64,000 nt of DNA, taken from contig CALSNB010000001.1 of the NCBI GenBank assembly GCA_943787605.1, positions 620,001 through 684,000 of the forward strand. Reading direction: 5' to 3'. The position numbers and the translations under genes were made by a program. The DNA comes from GCA-2697345 sp002697345 (lineage in GTDB: Bacteria; Pseudomonadota; Alphaproteobacteria; Rhodobacterales; Rhodobacteraceae). Under the pieces are notes generated by a model, which saw nothing but the letters and a program-made list of their open reading frames with translations, ran no database searches and was not told the origin of the DNA. Of the stretch, positions 8,275 through 17,521 are shown piece by piece. Position 1 is the first letter of the stretch. Every line of letters begins with the position of its first letter.

Positions 8275-8992
8275 TCACCCACTCTAAACATTGGTATATA
8301 CTGTTAACACTATTTATACCTGAGTAGTCAGGTCGCACCAGCATGATAACCGGTATCTTTAATATATTTGCAGCTCTTAACTTAGCTTTAGACGACTCTC
8401 CCCCAGAGTTTTTAAGCACCAAGATATCAACTTCAAGCTTTTTAAATAAATTCACTTCATCAGTTACGGAAAAAGGTGGGCGCCCAACAACATATTCTCC
8501 ATTCTGAAACGGAAAATTTTCTGTGGGTTTGTCTATTAGTCTACAAAAAATATAAGAATCGGTTAAAAGAGAAAATTCATCAAGTGACTGCCTTCCAGTT
8601 GCTAAAAATACTCTAGATCCAGGGGATATCTTACTAATAGCCTCTCTGTAAGTCTTAACTGATGTACAATTGACGACTTCTTTGGGGACCCATTCATTCC
8701 TTAAAATAAACATATAGGGGATCTTCTTTTCCATACATAAACGCTGGGTCCTTTCAGTTATCTTAAAAGCAAAAGGATGAGTAGCATCTATAACTATATT
8801 GGTCTTAGAGGTATCTAACCAGGACATAAATCCCTTATCTCCACCAAATCCCCCAAAACGGGTCTTACAGCCCAACGAACGTGGAGCTCGAGTGCTTCCT
8901 ACAAGTGACGCTGTCACGTCAAAGCCTCTAGCTAAAAGTTCGGGAGCTAAGAGGCGAGCCTCGTTGGTTCCAGCTAAAAGAAGAACTTTCAA
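8249..8992 (-). CDS. cobK: Precorrin-6A / cobalt-precorrin-6A reductase
   Basis: A 247-residue CobK/CbiJ protein. The N-terminus VLLLAGTNEARLLAPEL is the family's nucleotide-binding start. The segment NIVIDATHPFAFKITERTQ carries the diagnostic DATHPFA, and GRPPFSVTDEVNLF precedes the C-terminal VLKNSGGESSKAKL. The enzyme reduces precorrin-6A to dihydro-precorrin-6 with NADPH in corrin ring synthesis. Translation appears to start at a TTG that overlaps the cbiD stop (TTGA), a coupling arrangement; no in-frame ATG lies close enough to keep the conserved N-terminus. Confidence 0.9.
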   Translation of the reverse strand: MKVLLLAGTNEARLLAPELLARGFDVTASLVGSTRAPRSLGCKTRFGGFGGDKGFMSWLDTSKTNIVIDATHPFAFKITERTQRLCMEKKIPYMFILRNEWVPKEVVNCTSVKTYREAISKISPGSRVFLATGRQSLDEFSLLTDSYIFCRLIDKPTENFPFQNGEYVVGRPPFSVTDEVNLFKKLEVDILVLKNSGGESSKAKLRAANILKIPVIMLVRPDYSGINSVNSIYQCLEWVSEIDKNRK

Positions 8993-10048
8993 TTACCAAC
9001 TCTTGAGATAACATTTCCAGTTCTATTGACGATCACAATCCCACAATCCATACCTGAGTGTTTTGTTAGAGACTTTAATCTTTGAAGTGCCAAATCAGCG
9101 ATTAAAACAGCAAGGTCATTTCCAGCCAACTCTAGAGCTTCTAGTGCTGTGTTAACATTTGAAATATCTGGCAAATCATTGTCTTGAGCTAATTGGGATA
9201 GTTTTTTAAAGTTAACTTGTGAACGTTTCGAATGAAGATCAACAGCCCCAAACGCAAACTTCGTAATTTTTCCAATACCTCCACCTATAGTAACACGGTT
9301 AACAGGATTTTTATTTAAGTATTTAATCATACCTCCGGCAAAATCACCCATATCAAGCATTGCCTGATCTGGAAGGTTAAATAATTTTTGGACAGCACCT
9401 TCACTAGTTGATCCGGTGCAACCAGCAACATGAGGAAACATAGCGGCTCTAGCAACATCTATTCCCCGATGAATTGATGCTATCCAGGCGGAGCAAGAAA
9501 AGGGACGTACAATTCCTGTCGTTCCTAAAATAGATAATCCTCCAACTATACCTAAACGAGGATTCCAGGTTTTATTAGTAATGATCTCTCCATTTGGTAT
9601 CGATATTGTTATTTCGATATTTGGCTTTTTTGAATACAACTCTGCCATTTCATGGACAATAGAACTCATCATTTCTCGTGGCTTGGGGTTAATTGCTGGT
9701 TCTCCAACTCCAATTGGTAATCCAGGCATGCTAACGGTACCTACCCCTTTCCCAGCTTTAAAGGTAACTGAATTAGGTGTTTCTTTAACTCTAGCAATCA
9801 CCACGCACCCATGTGTTACATCAGGATCATCACCAGCATCTTTCACAATTCCAACTTCTGACCATCCATTTCCTTTTTTTGGTTTGACCAAATCAAAAGT
9901 TGGTGTTTCACCTTTGGGTAAAATAATGCTTACAGTTTTTAAGAATTTACCTCCCCAAAGGCCTACCAACGCAGCCTTAACAGCAGCAGTTGCACATGCT
10001 CCAGTAGTCCAACCTTTTCTTCAATACAATTGGTTTTTCTTGATTCAT
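8989..10048 (-). CDS. cbiD: Cobalt-precorrin-5B C1-methyltransferase CbiD, with apparent frame break near N-terminus
   Basis: The open frame from a TTG at 9969 to 8989 encodes 326 residues of CbiD, with VTHGCVVIARV, GKGVGTVSMPGLPIGVGEPAINP and FPHVAGCTGSTSEGAVQKL. CbiD methylates C1 of cobalt-precorrin-5B. The family's N-terminal signature GWTTGACATAA is present just upstream in the same frame, but that frame hits TGA immediately before it. An ATG at 10048 gives MNQEKPIVLKK in another frame. Removing one A from the run at 10015-10018 joins them as LKKGWTTGACATAA, about 352 residues, the expected length. So the gene is frameshifted as given: sequencing error, mutation or recoding. CbiD belongs to the anaerobic-type route. 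Confidence 0.85.
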
Positions 10049-10057
10049 AATATTTTC

Positions 10058-10086
10058 ATTATAAACGTACATGTTTGTGACGCCAA
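10058..10086 (-). promoter_or_regulatory. Candidate sigma-70 promoter for cbiD-cobK
   Basis: On the minus strand a perfect TATAAT (10063-10058) lies 17 bases downstream of TTGGCG (10086-10081; four of six matches to TTGACA). Transcription would begin about 3 bases before the ATG at 10048, and no ribosome site is visible there, so the message could be nearly leaderless. The -35 half sits in a small GC-rich inverted repeat, CGCC-AA-GGCG, that could also be an operator. Confidence 0.4.
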
Positions 10087-10149
10087 GGCGCTATATTAAA
10101 TCAATAATTTTCTTTGCATATTTTAACTAAAACGGTAATACATTTAGTT

Positions 10150-11001
10150 ATGAATTCTAATATTCTTGACATAAGTGGGTCTTGGCCCTCTCTTCATTCT
10201 GGATGGGTTTGGCTATGTGGTGCCGGCCCAGGTGATCCAGGGTTAATTACCTTACATGCTCTAAACGGCTTAAAACAAGCAGAGGTAGTAGTTTATGACG
10301 CTTTAGTTGACAAAAAAATCTTAGAATGGGCTCCCCAGGCTGAATTAGTTTATGCAGGAAAACGAGGTGGAAAACCTTCATTTAAACAACGAGATATTTC
10401 TCTACAGTTAATAGAGTTAGCGAGAAAAAATAAGAAAGTTCTTAGACTCAAAGGGGGCGATCCATTCGTATTTGGTCGAGGAGGTGAAGAAGCCCAAACT
10501 CTTGTTCAAAATGGTATTCCAATACGAATTATTCCAGGAATTTCAGCTGGAATTGGAGGTCTAGCATATGCAGGGATTCCAGTCACCCATAGAGATGTCA
10601 ATCAATCTGTTACCTTTGTTACCGGTCACGATCATTTAGGAGAGACGCCGTCTTCACTTGACTGGCACTCAATATCAAAAGGCTCTCAAGTTATTGTCAT
10701 ATATATGGGCATGAAACATATAGATAAGATAAGCTCTACTCTAATTGAAGCTGGAAGAGATCCAAGTGAACCAGTAGCAATCGTTACGGCAGCCACTCTT
10801 CCTGAACAAAAAGTTTTAGAAACTACATTAATAAAATGTGTGGAGGATATATCTTCTTCAAATTTAAAACCACCAGCGATCATTTGCATTGGTAAGTCGG
10901 TAATGATGCGACAGGTACTTGACTGGCAATCTCAGGCTGTCGGTGTTCCACCTCGCAATCTTGATCCATTGGGCTCCAGTCTTTCCATTGAAAGTGCATA
11001 A
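10150..11001 (+). CDS. cobA: Uroporphyrinogen-III C-methyltransferase (SUMT)
   Basis: A 283-residue SAM-dependent tetrapyrrole methylase, starting from the ATG at 10150; a TTG at 10114 would add 12 unconserved residues. The motifs are GAGPGDPGLITLHAL, VVVYDALVD, RLKGGDPFVFGRGGEEA, PGISAGIGGLAYAGIPVTHR and VTGHDH. SUMT methylates C2 and C7 of uroporphyrinogen III to make precorrin-2, the entry to cobalamin (and sirohaem) synthesis. It is the single-domain form without CysG oxidase/ferrochelatase parts. Its stop overlaps the start of cobB (TAATG), and it diverges from cbiD. Confidence 0.93.
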   Translation: MNSNILDISGSWPSLHSGWVWLCGAGPGDPGLITLHALNGLKQAEVVVYDALVDKKILEWAPQAELVYAGKRGGKPSFKQRDISLQLIELARKNKKVLRLKGGDPFVFGRGGEEAQTLVQNGIPIRIIPGISAGIGGLAYAGIPVTHRDVNQSVTFVTGHDHLGETPSSLDWHSISKGSQVIVIYMGMKHIDKISSTLIEAGRDPSEPVAIVTAATLPEQKVLETTLIKCVEDISSSNLKPPAIICIGKSVMMRQVLDWQSQAVGVPPRNLDPLGSSLSIESA

Positions 11002-12272
11002 TGATGCAAAATGGTGTGTTAATTACAGCTCCTAACTCTGGCTCGGGTAAGACAGTTATAACTCTAGGAATTCTTAGAGCTTTAGCAAGAAAAATGAACG
11101 TACGGTCAGCGAAATCTGGGCCTGATTATATTGATCCAAGGTTCCATGAATTTGCATGTGGAAACACATCTTTTAACTTAGATACTTGGGCCATGACTAG
11201 CGACCGTTTAAAAGAACTTTCTTGTGGCAAAGGAACTTACATAGTTGAAGGTGCAATGGGTTTGTTTGATGGGGATTCATCGGGCTTAAGCGGTTCAACA
11301 GCATTGCTAGCAAAAACTTTAAATTTGCATGTAGTATTAGTAATAGATTGTTCCAAAATGGCACAATCAGTAGCTGCCCTTGTCAGAGGTTTTATAACTC
11401 ATGATACTAAATTAAACTTCCTAGGTATAATTTTAAATAAACTTGGAAGCGAAAAACATGAAAAAATGATTAGAAACTCGCTTTCTGATAGTTTTTTTCC
11501 GCCAGTAATTGGCGCACTGAAACGTGACAGTGCATTTCACCAACCATCGAGGCATCTTGGTTTGGTCCAAGCCTCAGAACGAGATGACCTTGAGCATTGG
11601 TTGGACAATATGGCAGATGAAATTGAGGTGAATGTAGATTTAGATAAATTAGATTTTAATAATAATTTAAAGCTTAAGTCAAAGAAGCTTAATTCACCAC
11701 CTGGACAAAATATTTCCATTGCTAGGGATAAAGCATTTTCTTTTATTTATCCACACCTAGAACAGGATTGGAAAAAAGCCGGAGCAACAATTAGATATTT
11801 TTCTCCTTTAGCAAACGAACCAGTACCTAATTCTGACTTTATTTACCTACCTGGAGGATATCCAGAGCTCTACGCAGGTATTATAGCTAACAACAGTATT
11901 TTTATTAATTCAATGCAAGATGCTTCAAAAAAATCATTAATCTACGGAGAATGTGGTGGATACATGGTTTTGGGCAAAATTTTAATTGGCAACGATGGAA
12001 CAAAACATAAGATGCTCAACCTACTTGATTTGGTTACAACTTTCGAAAGCCCTAAATTAACTCTTGGGTATAGAAAGCTGACGAGTATCAAAGGTAGTTT
12101 TGTTGGAAGTTTCTTTGGTCACGAGTTTCATTATGCAAAAACTGAACAGTTTAATGGTGAATCACTATTTACAAGTTCTGACTCATCGGACAATAGTCTC
12201 CCTAATTTAGGATTAGTAAATGGTTTGGTAAGTGGTTCATTCGCTCATATCATCGACAAGACCGAAACATAG
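11001..12272 (+). CDS. cobB: Cobyrinate (hydrogenobyrinate) a,c-diamide synthase
   Basis: A 423-residue CobB/CbiA protein. The N-terminal P-loop is APNSGSGKT (10-18), followed by the family block AKSGPDYIDPRFHE and the aspartate-rich VEGAMGLFDG. The C-terminal half is a class I glutamine amidotransferase domain with catalytic Cys318 in YGECGGYM and a late HEFHYA histidine. It amidates the a and c side chains of the corrin ring using ATP and glutamine. Either of two adjacent ATGs (11001, 11004) could serve. Coupled to cobA, it extends the B12 capacity of this region. Confidence 0.93.
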   Translation: MMQNGVLITAPNSGSGKTVITLGILRALARKMNVRSAKSGPDYIDPRFHEFACGNTSFNLDTWAMTSDRLKELSCGKGTYIVEGAMGLFDGDSSGLSGSTALLAKTLNLHVVLVIDCSKMAQSVAALVRGFITHDTKLNFLGIILNKLGSEKHEKMIRNSLSDSFFPPVIGALKRDSAFHQPSRHLGLVQASERDDLEHWLDNMADEIEVNVDLDKLDFNNNLKLKSKKLNSPPGQNISIARDKAFSFIYPHLEQDWKKAGATIRYFSPLANEPVPNSDFIYLPGGYPELYAGIIANNSIFINSMQDASKKSLIYGECGGYMVLGKILIGNDGTKHKMLNLLDLVTTFESPKLTLGYRKLTSIKGSFVGSFFGHEFHYAKTEQFNGESLFTSSDSSDNSLPNLGLVNGLVSGSFAHIIDKTET

Positions 12273-12298
12273 AAACACTTATAAGCGAATAGTTGCAA

Positions 12299-13534
12299 AT
12301 GTCTTCAGCAAACAGTTTTTTTAAAAATGATCCCCGAACCAGAAGAAATGTAATTGTACTTATTATAGCTCAAGCTACCCTTGGCTGCCAAATGCCAATG
12401 ATGTTTGTAGTTGGAGGTTTAGCAGGAAACATGCTTTCCACTAATCCATGCTTAGCAACATTACCCATTTCACTCATTGTGTTTGGCTCAATGATGACTG
12501 CACCATGGCTCAGTGCGTTAATGCAAAGACGTGGTCGACGAATAGGTTTAATGGTTGGGGCTTGTGGCGGCGCCTTAGGTGCATCCATCGCAGCTATAGG
12601 GTTACTCAACGCCTCATTTGGATTGCTTTTAGTAGGTAGCTTGTTTTCTGGGATTTATATGTCAGCGCAAGGTTTTTATAGGTTTACGGTTGCTGACAGT
12701 GCCTCAGATGAGTCTCGTCCAAAAGCCATTTCATATGTGATGGCCGGAGGTCTTCTGTCTGCTATATTTGGACCACAGTTAAATAATTTACTTCAGGGAA
12801 CAACCTCTACACAGTTCTTAGGCTCTTACTTAGCTATAATAGTTTTAAATATTATAGGACTATTTTTATTTTTTGCCTTAGATCTTCCAAAAACAATCGC
12901 TGATAAGGCAAAAGTTACTACAGAAAAAGTTCGCTCAAGACTTGAGATATTAAAAACACCTAGAATTGTGGCCATAATGATTTGTGGATTAGTATCTTAT
13001 TGTTTAATGAATCTTGTCATGACTTCAACACCTTTAGCAGTTGTTGGCTGTGGATTCACACAAACACAGGCAAATAACGTTGTCTCAACCCATGTGTTGG
13101 CAATGTTTATCCCCTCTTTCTTTACAGGACACTTAATCGTTCGCTTTGGCGCAGAGAAAATTATTGCTATAGGCCTAATAATATTAGCTTTCTCAGGGAT
13201 AACTGCCTTTCTAGGAGTTGACCTAATGAATTTTTACTTTGCGTTGGCTTTACTGGGTGTTGGTTGGAATTTTGGCTTTATAGGAGCCACTACATTAATC
13301 TCCTCCAGTCACAATAAGAGTGAACGAGGTGTTGTCCAAGGAACTAACGATTTTATTATCTTTGGGTCAGTCACTCTGGCCTCTCTCACCTCTGGGGGAC
13401 TTATGAACTGCTCTGGTGGCTCTCCACAAGAAGGATGGTCCACAGTAAGCTTAGCCATGATCCCAATGCTTATTCTTGCAGGGATAGCCTTAACATGGCT
13501 AATAATGAACAAAAGAGTTTCTGCCCCAGTATAA
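12299..13534 (+). CDS. MFS transporter, substrate unknown
   Basis: A 411-residue membrane protein with about 12 hydrophobic segments and the MFS loop 2-3 signature as LMQRRGRRIGLMVG near residue 80. Most loops are short and the C-terminus ends on a lysine/arginine cap. I start at the ATG at 12299; a TTG two codons earlier also exists. It begins 26 bases after cobB on the same strand, so it could share the cob transcript, but nothing in the sequence says it moves a corrinoid or cobalt. An exporter of small organic compounds is equally likely. Confidence 0.85.
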   Translation: MSSANSFFKNDPRTRRNVIVLIIAQATLGCQMPMMFVVGGLAGNMLSTNPCLATLPISLIVFGSMMTAPWLSALMQRRGRRIGLMVGACGGALGASIAAIGLLNASFGLLLVGSLFSGIYMSAQGFYRFTVADSASDESRPKAISYVMAGGLLSAIFGPQLNNLLQGTTSTQFLGSYLAIIVLNIIGLFLFFALDLPKTIADKAKVTTEKVRSRLEILKTPRIVAIMICGLVSYCLMNLVMTSTPLAVVGCGFTQTQANNVVSTHVLAMFIPSFFTGHLIVRFGAEKIIAIGLIILAFSGITAFLGVDLMNFYFALALLGVGWNFGFIGATTLISSSHNKSERGVVQGTNDFIIFGSVTLASLTSGGLMNCSGGSPQEGWSTVSLAMIPMLILAGIALTWLIMNKRVSAPV

Positions 13535-13548
13535 ATAAACCTCAAAGA

Positions 13549-14319
13549 TTACAGTAACCTCAGAGTAGATCGCCATAAAAAACCCCACTTTTTTGTAATG
13601 TTTTTTACGCTTAGATCACCAGACTTTACTGTTGATGGATTTTTAATTACTTGCTTAAGTAACGTTTTAGTTGTCCAGGCAGATAACAAAACGGGGAATA
13701 ATTTTTTTTGACTTCTTAAACCTTTAACACCTTCATCAAAGCTTTTCATTCCGAGTTTACCTAATGACTTAATACTTTCATTAGAAGTTTTGATAAGTGG
13801 TCTTTTACCTAAGGATTCGAGTCTCTTAACTGCACTGAAAAAAGATGCTAGTCCTGCACCAAATGCATATTTACGTACTAAACTTTCCATATTACGATCC
13901 ACCCCCAGTAGAAGTGCCCCCGCCCAGTAAAGATTGCCATACGTCTTATCTATATATTTAATTTGATCATCTTGTGATTTAAAAGGCTTAGATAATAAAT
14001 CCCACGACCTTGCATCAACCATCTCATTGATTAGAGTTAATGGAATATCATTCGCCTCAAAAAGAGCAACTAAGTCTTTAACTATATGAGTAGAATTCTC
14101 TTTATATTCAGAACTTTTTATTAAGTTGTCTTTCCACCATTGCAACCTAATTTCTGAAATCATTGGCTCTGGTGAAGTCCAGGCAGATTTAGCAATTTCT
14201 AGGTTTGCACAGTAAAGGAGATGCAGTTTTTTTTGATCTGATGGTTCAGCAAGCAGGGAAGCTAGATACCGATCTGAATCAAAACATCTAACCTGCTCTG
14301 AATGTTCGTTTGAGGTCAA
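13549..14319 (-). CDS. Squalene/phytoene synthase-fold protein (NDUFAF6-like), probably non-catalytic
   Basis: A 256-residue protein of the squalene/phytoene synthase superfamily. The opening FDSDRYLASLLAEPSDQKKLHLLYCANLEIA and EIRLQWWKDNL match the small alphaproteobacterial branch related to mitochondrial NDUFAF6. The two aspartate-rich DxxxD motifs that bind Mg-diphosphate in true synthases are not seen: the first is replaced around EIRLQWW and the second by GLASFFSAVKRLES. I therefore doubt prenyl-diphosphate chemistry; the mitochondrial relative assists complex I assembly. It overlaps the cimA stop by 4 bases. Confidence 0.7.
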   Translation of the reverse strand: MTSNEHSEQVRCFDSDRYLASLLAEPSDQKKLHLLYCANLEIAKSAWTSPEPMISEIRLQWWKDNLIKSSEYKENSTHIVKDLVALFEANDIPLTLINEMVDARSWDLLSKPFKSQDDQIKYIDKTYGNLYWAGALLLGVDRNMESLVRKYAFGAGLASFFSAVKRLESLGKRPLIKTSNESIKSLGKLGMKSFDEGVKGLRSQKKLFPVLLSAWTTKTLLKQVIKNPSTVKSGDLSVKNITKKWGFLWRSTLRLL

Positions 14320-15932
14320 ACTTTACAATTCTCTTTGATTAATTTCCAATTTATAGCGTCTAATAACGCTTCGAAAGAAGCATCAACAATATTTGGAGAA
14401 ACGCCTACTGTTGACCAACGCGTACCAGATTGATCCACACAGTCTATAATAACTCTCGTCACTGCCTCTGTTCCACCGCTAGTAATACGAACCTTAAAGT
14501 CAACTAGCCTCATGTCGTCTATTGCGCTTTGGTATGACCCTAAATCCTTAGCTAAAGCTCTTGATAGTGCATTAACAGGGCCTCTATCTGAACCAACCTC
14601 ATCCATAGACTCCGACACAGACAATTTCTTTTCGTCTCCGATATTAACAACTACAACGGCTTCCGAAAGTGTAACAAAATCTCCAATTTTATTCTGTCTT
14701 CTTTCAACTGTAACACGATACCGAACTACTTTGAAAAATATAGGTAATTTATCGAGTTCTTTTAAGGCTAAAAGTTCAAAGGATGCCTGAGCTGTATCAT
14801 AAGAATAGCCTCGATCTTCATTTTCCTTTACCGTATCCAGTAGTCGCGATAGCGAGGCTTTTTCAAATCCCTCTATCCCAGCATCACTTAATCTCTTTTT
14901 TAGATTTGATTGCCCTGCTTGATTTGACATTGGGATAATTCTATCATTTCCCACAAGGCCTGGATCAATATGTTCGTAAGTGGACGGATCCTTTAAAATT
15001 GCACTGGCGTGCAAACCGGCTTTATGAGCAAACGCAGAACTACCAACATAGGCTGAATGGGTATTCGAAACGCGATTTAAGATATCATCGAGTAAACGAC
15101 TCGTTTTTGTTAATTCCAATAAATTTTCTTCGCCTATCCCAAGGGAAAACTTACTCTTATAGGGCTCTTTTAAAAGCAATGTTGGTATTAATGATATTAA
15201 ATTAGTATTTCCACATCTCTCACCAAGACCATTAATAGTACCTTGCACCTGACGAACACCTGCATCAATAGCAGCTAGAGAGCCAGCAATAGCATTCTCA
15301 GTATCATTATGACAATGGATCCCTAAGCTAGACCCTGGAATACCACTTTTAATTACTTCTTGAGTAATTTGATAAATTTTTGAAGGTAAAGTGCCCCCGT
15401 TTGTATCACATAGAACTATCCAACGGCTACCTGACGAATACGCTGCATGTAAGCAATCAAGTGCATAATTAGGATTTGCGTGATACCCATCAAAAAAATG
15501 TTCGGCATCAAATATCGCTTCTCTTCCTTTTGCGACAATGTGCTCAATAGATTTTGATATATTAACAATATTGTTAGTTAAACTTATACCTAACGCTTTA
15601 GTCACATGAAAATCATAAGTTTTACCAACTAAGCAAACAGAAGTGGTACCTGCATTAATTACTGCTGCAAGCACTTCGTCATTTTCTGCAGAGCGCCCAT
15701 CTCGTTTCGTCATCCCGAATGCTGTCATTGTCGCATTTAACTTTGGCACAGAAGCAAAAAACTCACTGTCTGTGGGATTGGCTCCAGGCCAACCTCCCTC
15801 AATAAAATCCACTCCAAGCATATCAATTAGTTTTGATATGTTTATCTTGTCGTCAGTTGAAAATTGGATTCCGTGCGTCTGCTGTCCATCACGAAGAGTG
15901 GTGTCATAAATATATAGCCGTTCTTTATTCAT
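14316..15932 (-). CDS. cimA: (R)-citramalate synthase
   Basis: A 538-residue HMGL-like/LeuA-family enzyme. The N-terminal barrel opens with IYDTTLRDGQQTHGIQFS, contains FIEGGWPGANPTD and LGIHCHNDTENAIA (metal-binding HxH), and the linker has SAFAHKAGLHASAI. A C-terminal regulatory LeuA dimer domain follows. The GGWPGANPTD block and length point to citramalate synthase rather than isopropylmalate or homocitrate synthase. It condenses acetyl-CoA and pyruvate to (R)-citramalate, the pyruvate route to 2-oxobutyrate and isoleucine. It overlaps cysS by 8 bases upstream. Confidence 0.9.
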   Translation of the reverse strand: MNKERLYIYDTTLRDGQQTHGIQFSTDDKINISKLIDMLGVDFIEGGWPGANPTDSEFFASVPKLNATMTAFGMTKRDGRSAENDEVLAAVINAGTTSVCLVGKTYDFHVTKALGISLTNNIVNISKSIEHIVAKGREAIFDAEHFFDGYHANPNYALDCLHAAYSSGSRWIVLCDTNGGTLPSKIYQITQEVIKSGIPGSSLGIHCHNDTENAIAGSLAAIDAGVRQVQGTINGLGERCGNTNLISLIPTLLLKEPYKSKFSLGIGEENLLELTKTSRLLDDILNRVSNTHSAYVGSSAFAHKAGLHASAILKDPSTYEHIDPGLVGNDRIIPMSNQAGQSNLKKRLSDAGIEGFEKASLSRLLDTVKENEDRGYSYDTAQASFELLALKELDKLPIFFKVVRYRVTVERRQNKIGDFVTLSEAVVVVNIGDEKKLSVSESMDEVGSDRGPVNALSRALAKDLGSYQSAIDDMRLVDFKVRITSGGTEAVTRVIIDCVDQSGTRWSTVGVSPNIVDASFEALLDAINWKLIKENCKV

Positions 15933-17304
15933 CTACTAATCCCCTTAAAGCAACTCGATCAAACGAACTATTAGGTACTAATTTAATTGTATCCTTGGAT
16001 ATTTGCACATCAATACCAGTTTTAATAATTCTATTTTTATATATATCCACTTCTTCGTAGTTTTTATCCTCAAGTGCAGTTAACCTCTTGTCTGATAGTA
16101 TTACTAAAACTTTATCTAATATTTTTTGATCAAATTCATTTTCCTCTTCATTAATTGACGTTTCTGCGAGTAAACCAATAAATCTAGCTGAAGCTAATAA
16201 AGTTGAGTAATCACGTTGGTTGAAAATCTTATGTAAAACACCAATTGCAGCAACAGTGTTCAAGTCATCAGACAACGCTTCAATAACCCTTCTGTCAACA
16301 ACACCAGGACTGACATTTAATGTTTGAGACCTCCACTTTTTGAGTATATTTTTGGCGTCATTAACTCGGTTTTCTGTCCAATCTAAGGGCTTTCTATAAT
16401 GAGTATTAAGTAAAATAAACCTAATTACTTCACCTGAGATATTACATTGCAACAAATCATTAACAGTATAAAAATTTGATAAGCTTTTTGACATTTTTTT
16501 GCCGTTTACTTTTAACATCTCATTATGCATCCAGTAGGTTGCAAAACTTTCATTTGGATGTGCACAATTAGATTGAGCAATTTCATTTTCATGGTGAGGA
16601 AACTTAAGATCGCTTCCACCACAGTGAATATCGAAACTACCACCTAATAAATCTTTTGCCATGGCAGAACATTCAATGTGCCAACCTGGTCTTCCCCTTC
16701 CCCAAGGGGACTCCCAACCAGGAAGATCATCAGTAGATGGCTTCCACAAAACAAAATCTAAAGGGTCCTCCTTAAAAGGCGCCACTTCTACCCTCGCACC
16801 AGCTATCATATCATCTAAAGATCGGCCAGACAGGCTACCGTAGTGTTCGTACGATCTTACTCTGAACAAAACATGACCCTCATTAAAGTACGCATTTTTT
16901 GTTTTAATAAGGCCATCAATCATTTGTATCATTTTATCAACAAATTGAGTGGCGCGTGGCATGACTGATGGAACCAGCGAATTTAAATGGCCCATATCTT
17001 CCATGAACCAATCTATAGTTTGATCTGTAATTTCAGATATTTTAATACCCAGTGATTTGGCGCGTAAATTTATTTTATCATCTATGTCAGTAAAGTTTCT
17101 AACATAAGTGACACTGTCTTCCCCATACTCCTCTATCAACAACCTAAAAAGGGTATCAAAAACGACAACTGGTCTCGCATTCCCTAAATGAGCTCGGTCG
17201 TAAACAGTAGGGCCACAAACGTACATCCTAACATTTTGGGGATCTAAAGGTAAAAAATCCTCTTTTTTTCTTGTGATTGAGTTATAAATTTTTATGTTAG
17301 GCAT
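15925..17304 (-). CDS. cysS: Cysteinyl-tRNA synthetase
   Basis: A 459-residue class I synthetase. The zinc/active-site start YVCGPTVYDRAHLGNAR contains the HIGH-like HLGN, the zinc ligands continue in WHIECSAMA and HHENEIAQS, and the KMSKS loop is GKKMSKSLSNF. I start at the ATG at 17304 (MPNIKIYN), as the family begins there; the open frame extends 13 residues further without conservation. It leads a minus-strand cysS-cimA-squalene-synthase-like operon with overlapping ends. Confidence 0.95.
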   Translation of the reverse strand: MPNIKIYNSITRKKEDFLPLDPQNVRMYVCGPTVYDRAHLGNARPVVVFDTLFRLLIEEYGEDSVTYVRNFTDIDDKINLRAKSLGIKISEITDQTIDWFMEDMGHLNSLVPSVMPRATQFVDKMIQMIDGLIKTKNAYFNEGHVLFRVRSYEHYGSLSGRSLDDMIAGARVEVAPFKEDPLDFVLWKPSTDDLPGWESPWGRGRPGWHIECSAMAKDLLGGSFDIHCGGSDLKFPHHENEIAQSNCAHPNESFATYWMHNEMLKVNGKKMSKSLSNFYTVNDLLQCNISGEVIRFILLNTHYRKPLDWTENRVNDAKNILKKWRSQTLNVSPGVVDRRVIEALSDDLNTVAAIGVLHKIFNQRDYSTLLASARFIGLLAETSINEEENEFDQKILDKVLVILSDKRLTALEDKNYEEVDIYKNRIIKTGIDVQISKDTIKLVPNSSFDRVALRGLVDE

Positions 17305-17521
17305 TGTTTCTATACTTTGAATAATTAATACAATGGTTATCACGAAAACGCTAAGATAAGTTCTCTTACATCAATTTTATAAAAATTAAACCTCTATTGA
17401 AGTGAATTAAATACCAATCAAGTTAGAAATTGAAAAAAAAGCTTTAGTAATATTGAATTGGGAAAGGTTTAGTGTTTGATATTCGCACATCTAAAATACC
17501 TTTGTAACAGGAGCTAGAGCA

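Noticed and set aside
8989..9969. Accepting the TTG at 9969 as a normal cbiD start
   Set aside because: It would remove the family's conserved GWTTGACATAA segment, which is present just upstream.
9581..10099. Plus-strand open frame of 172 codons opposite cbiD
   Set aside because: It mirrors cbiD on the other strand; the conserved CbiD motifs show that the minus strand is the coding one.
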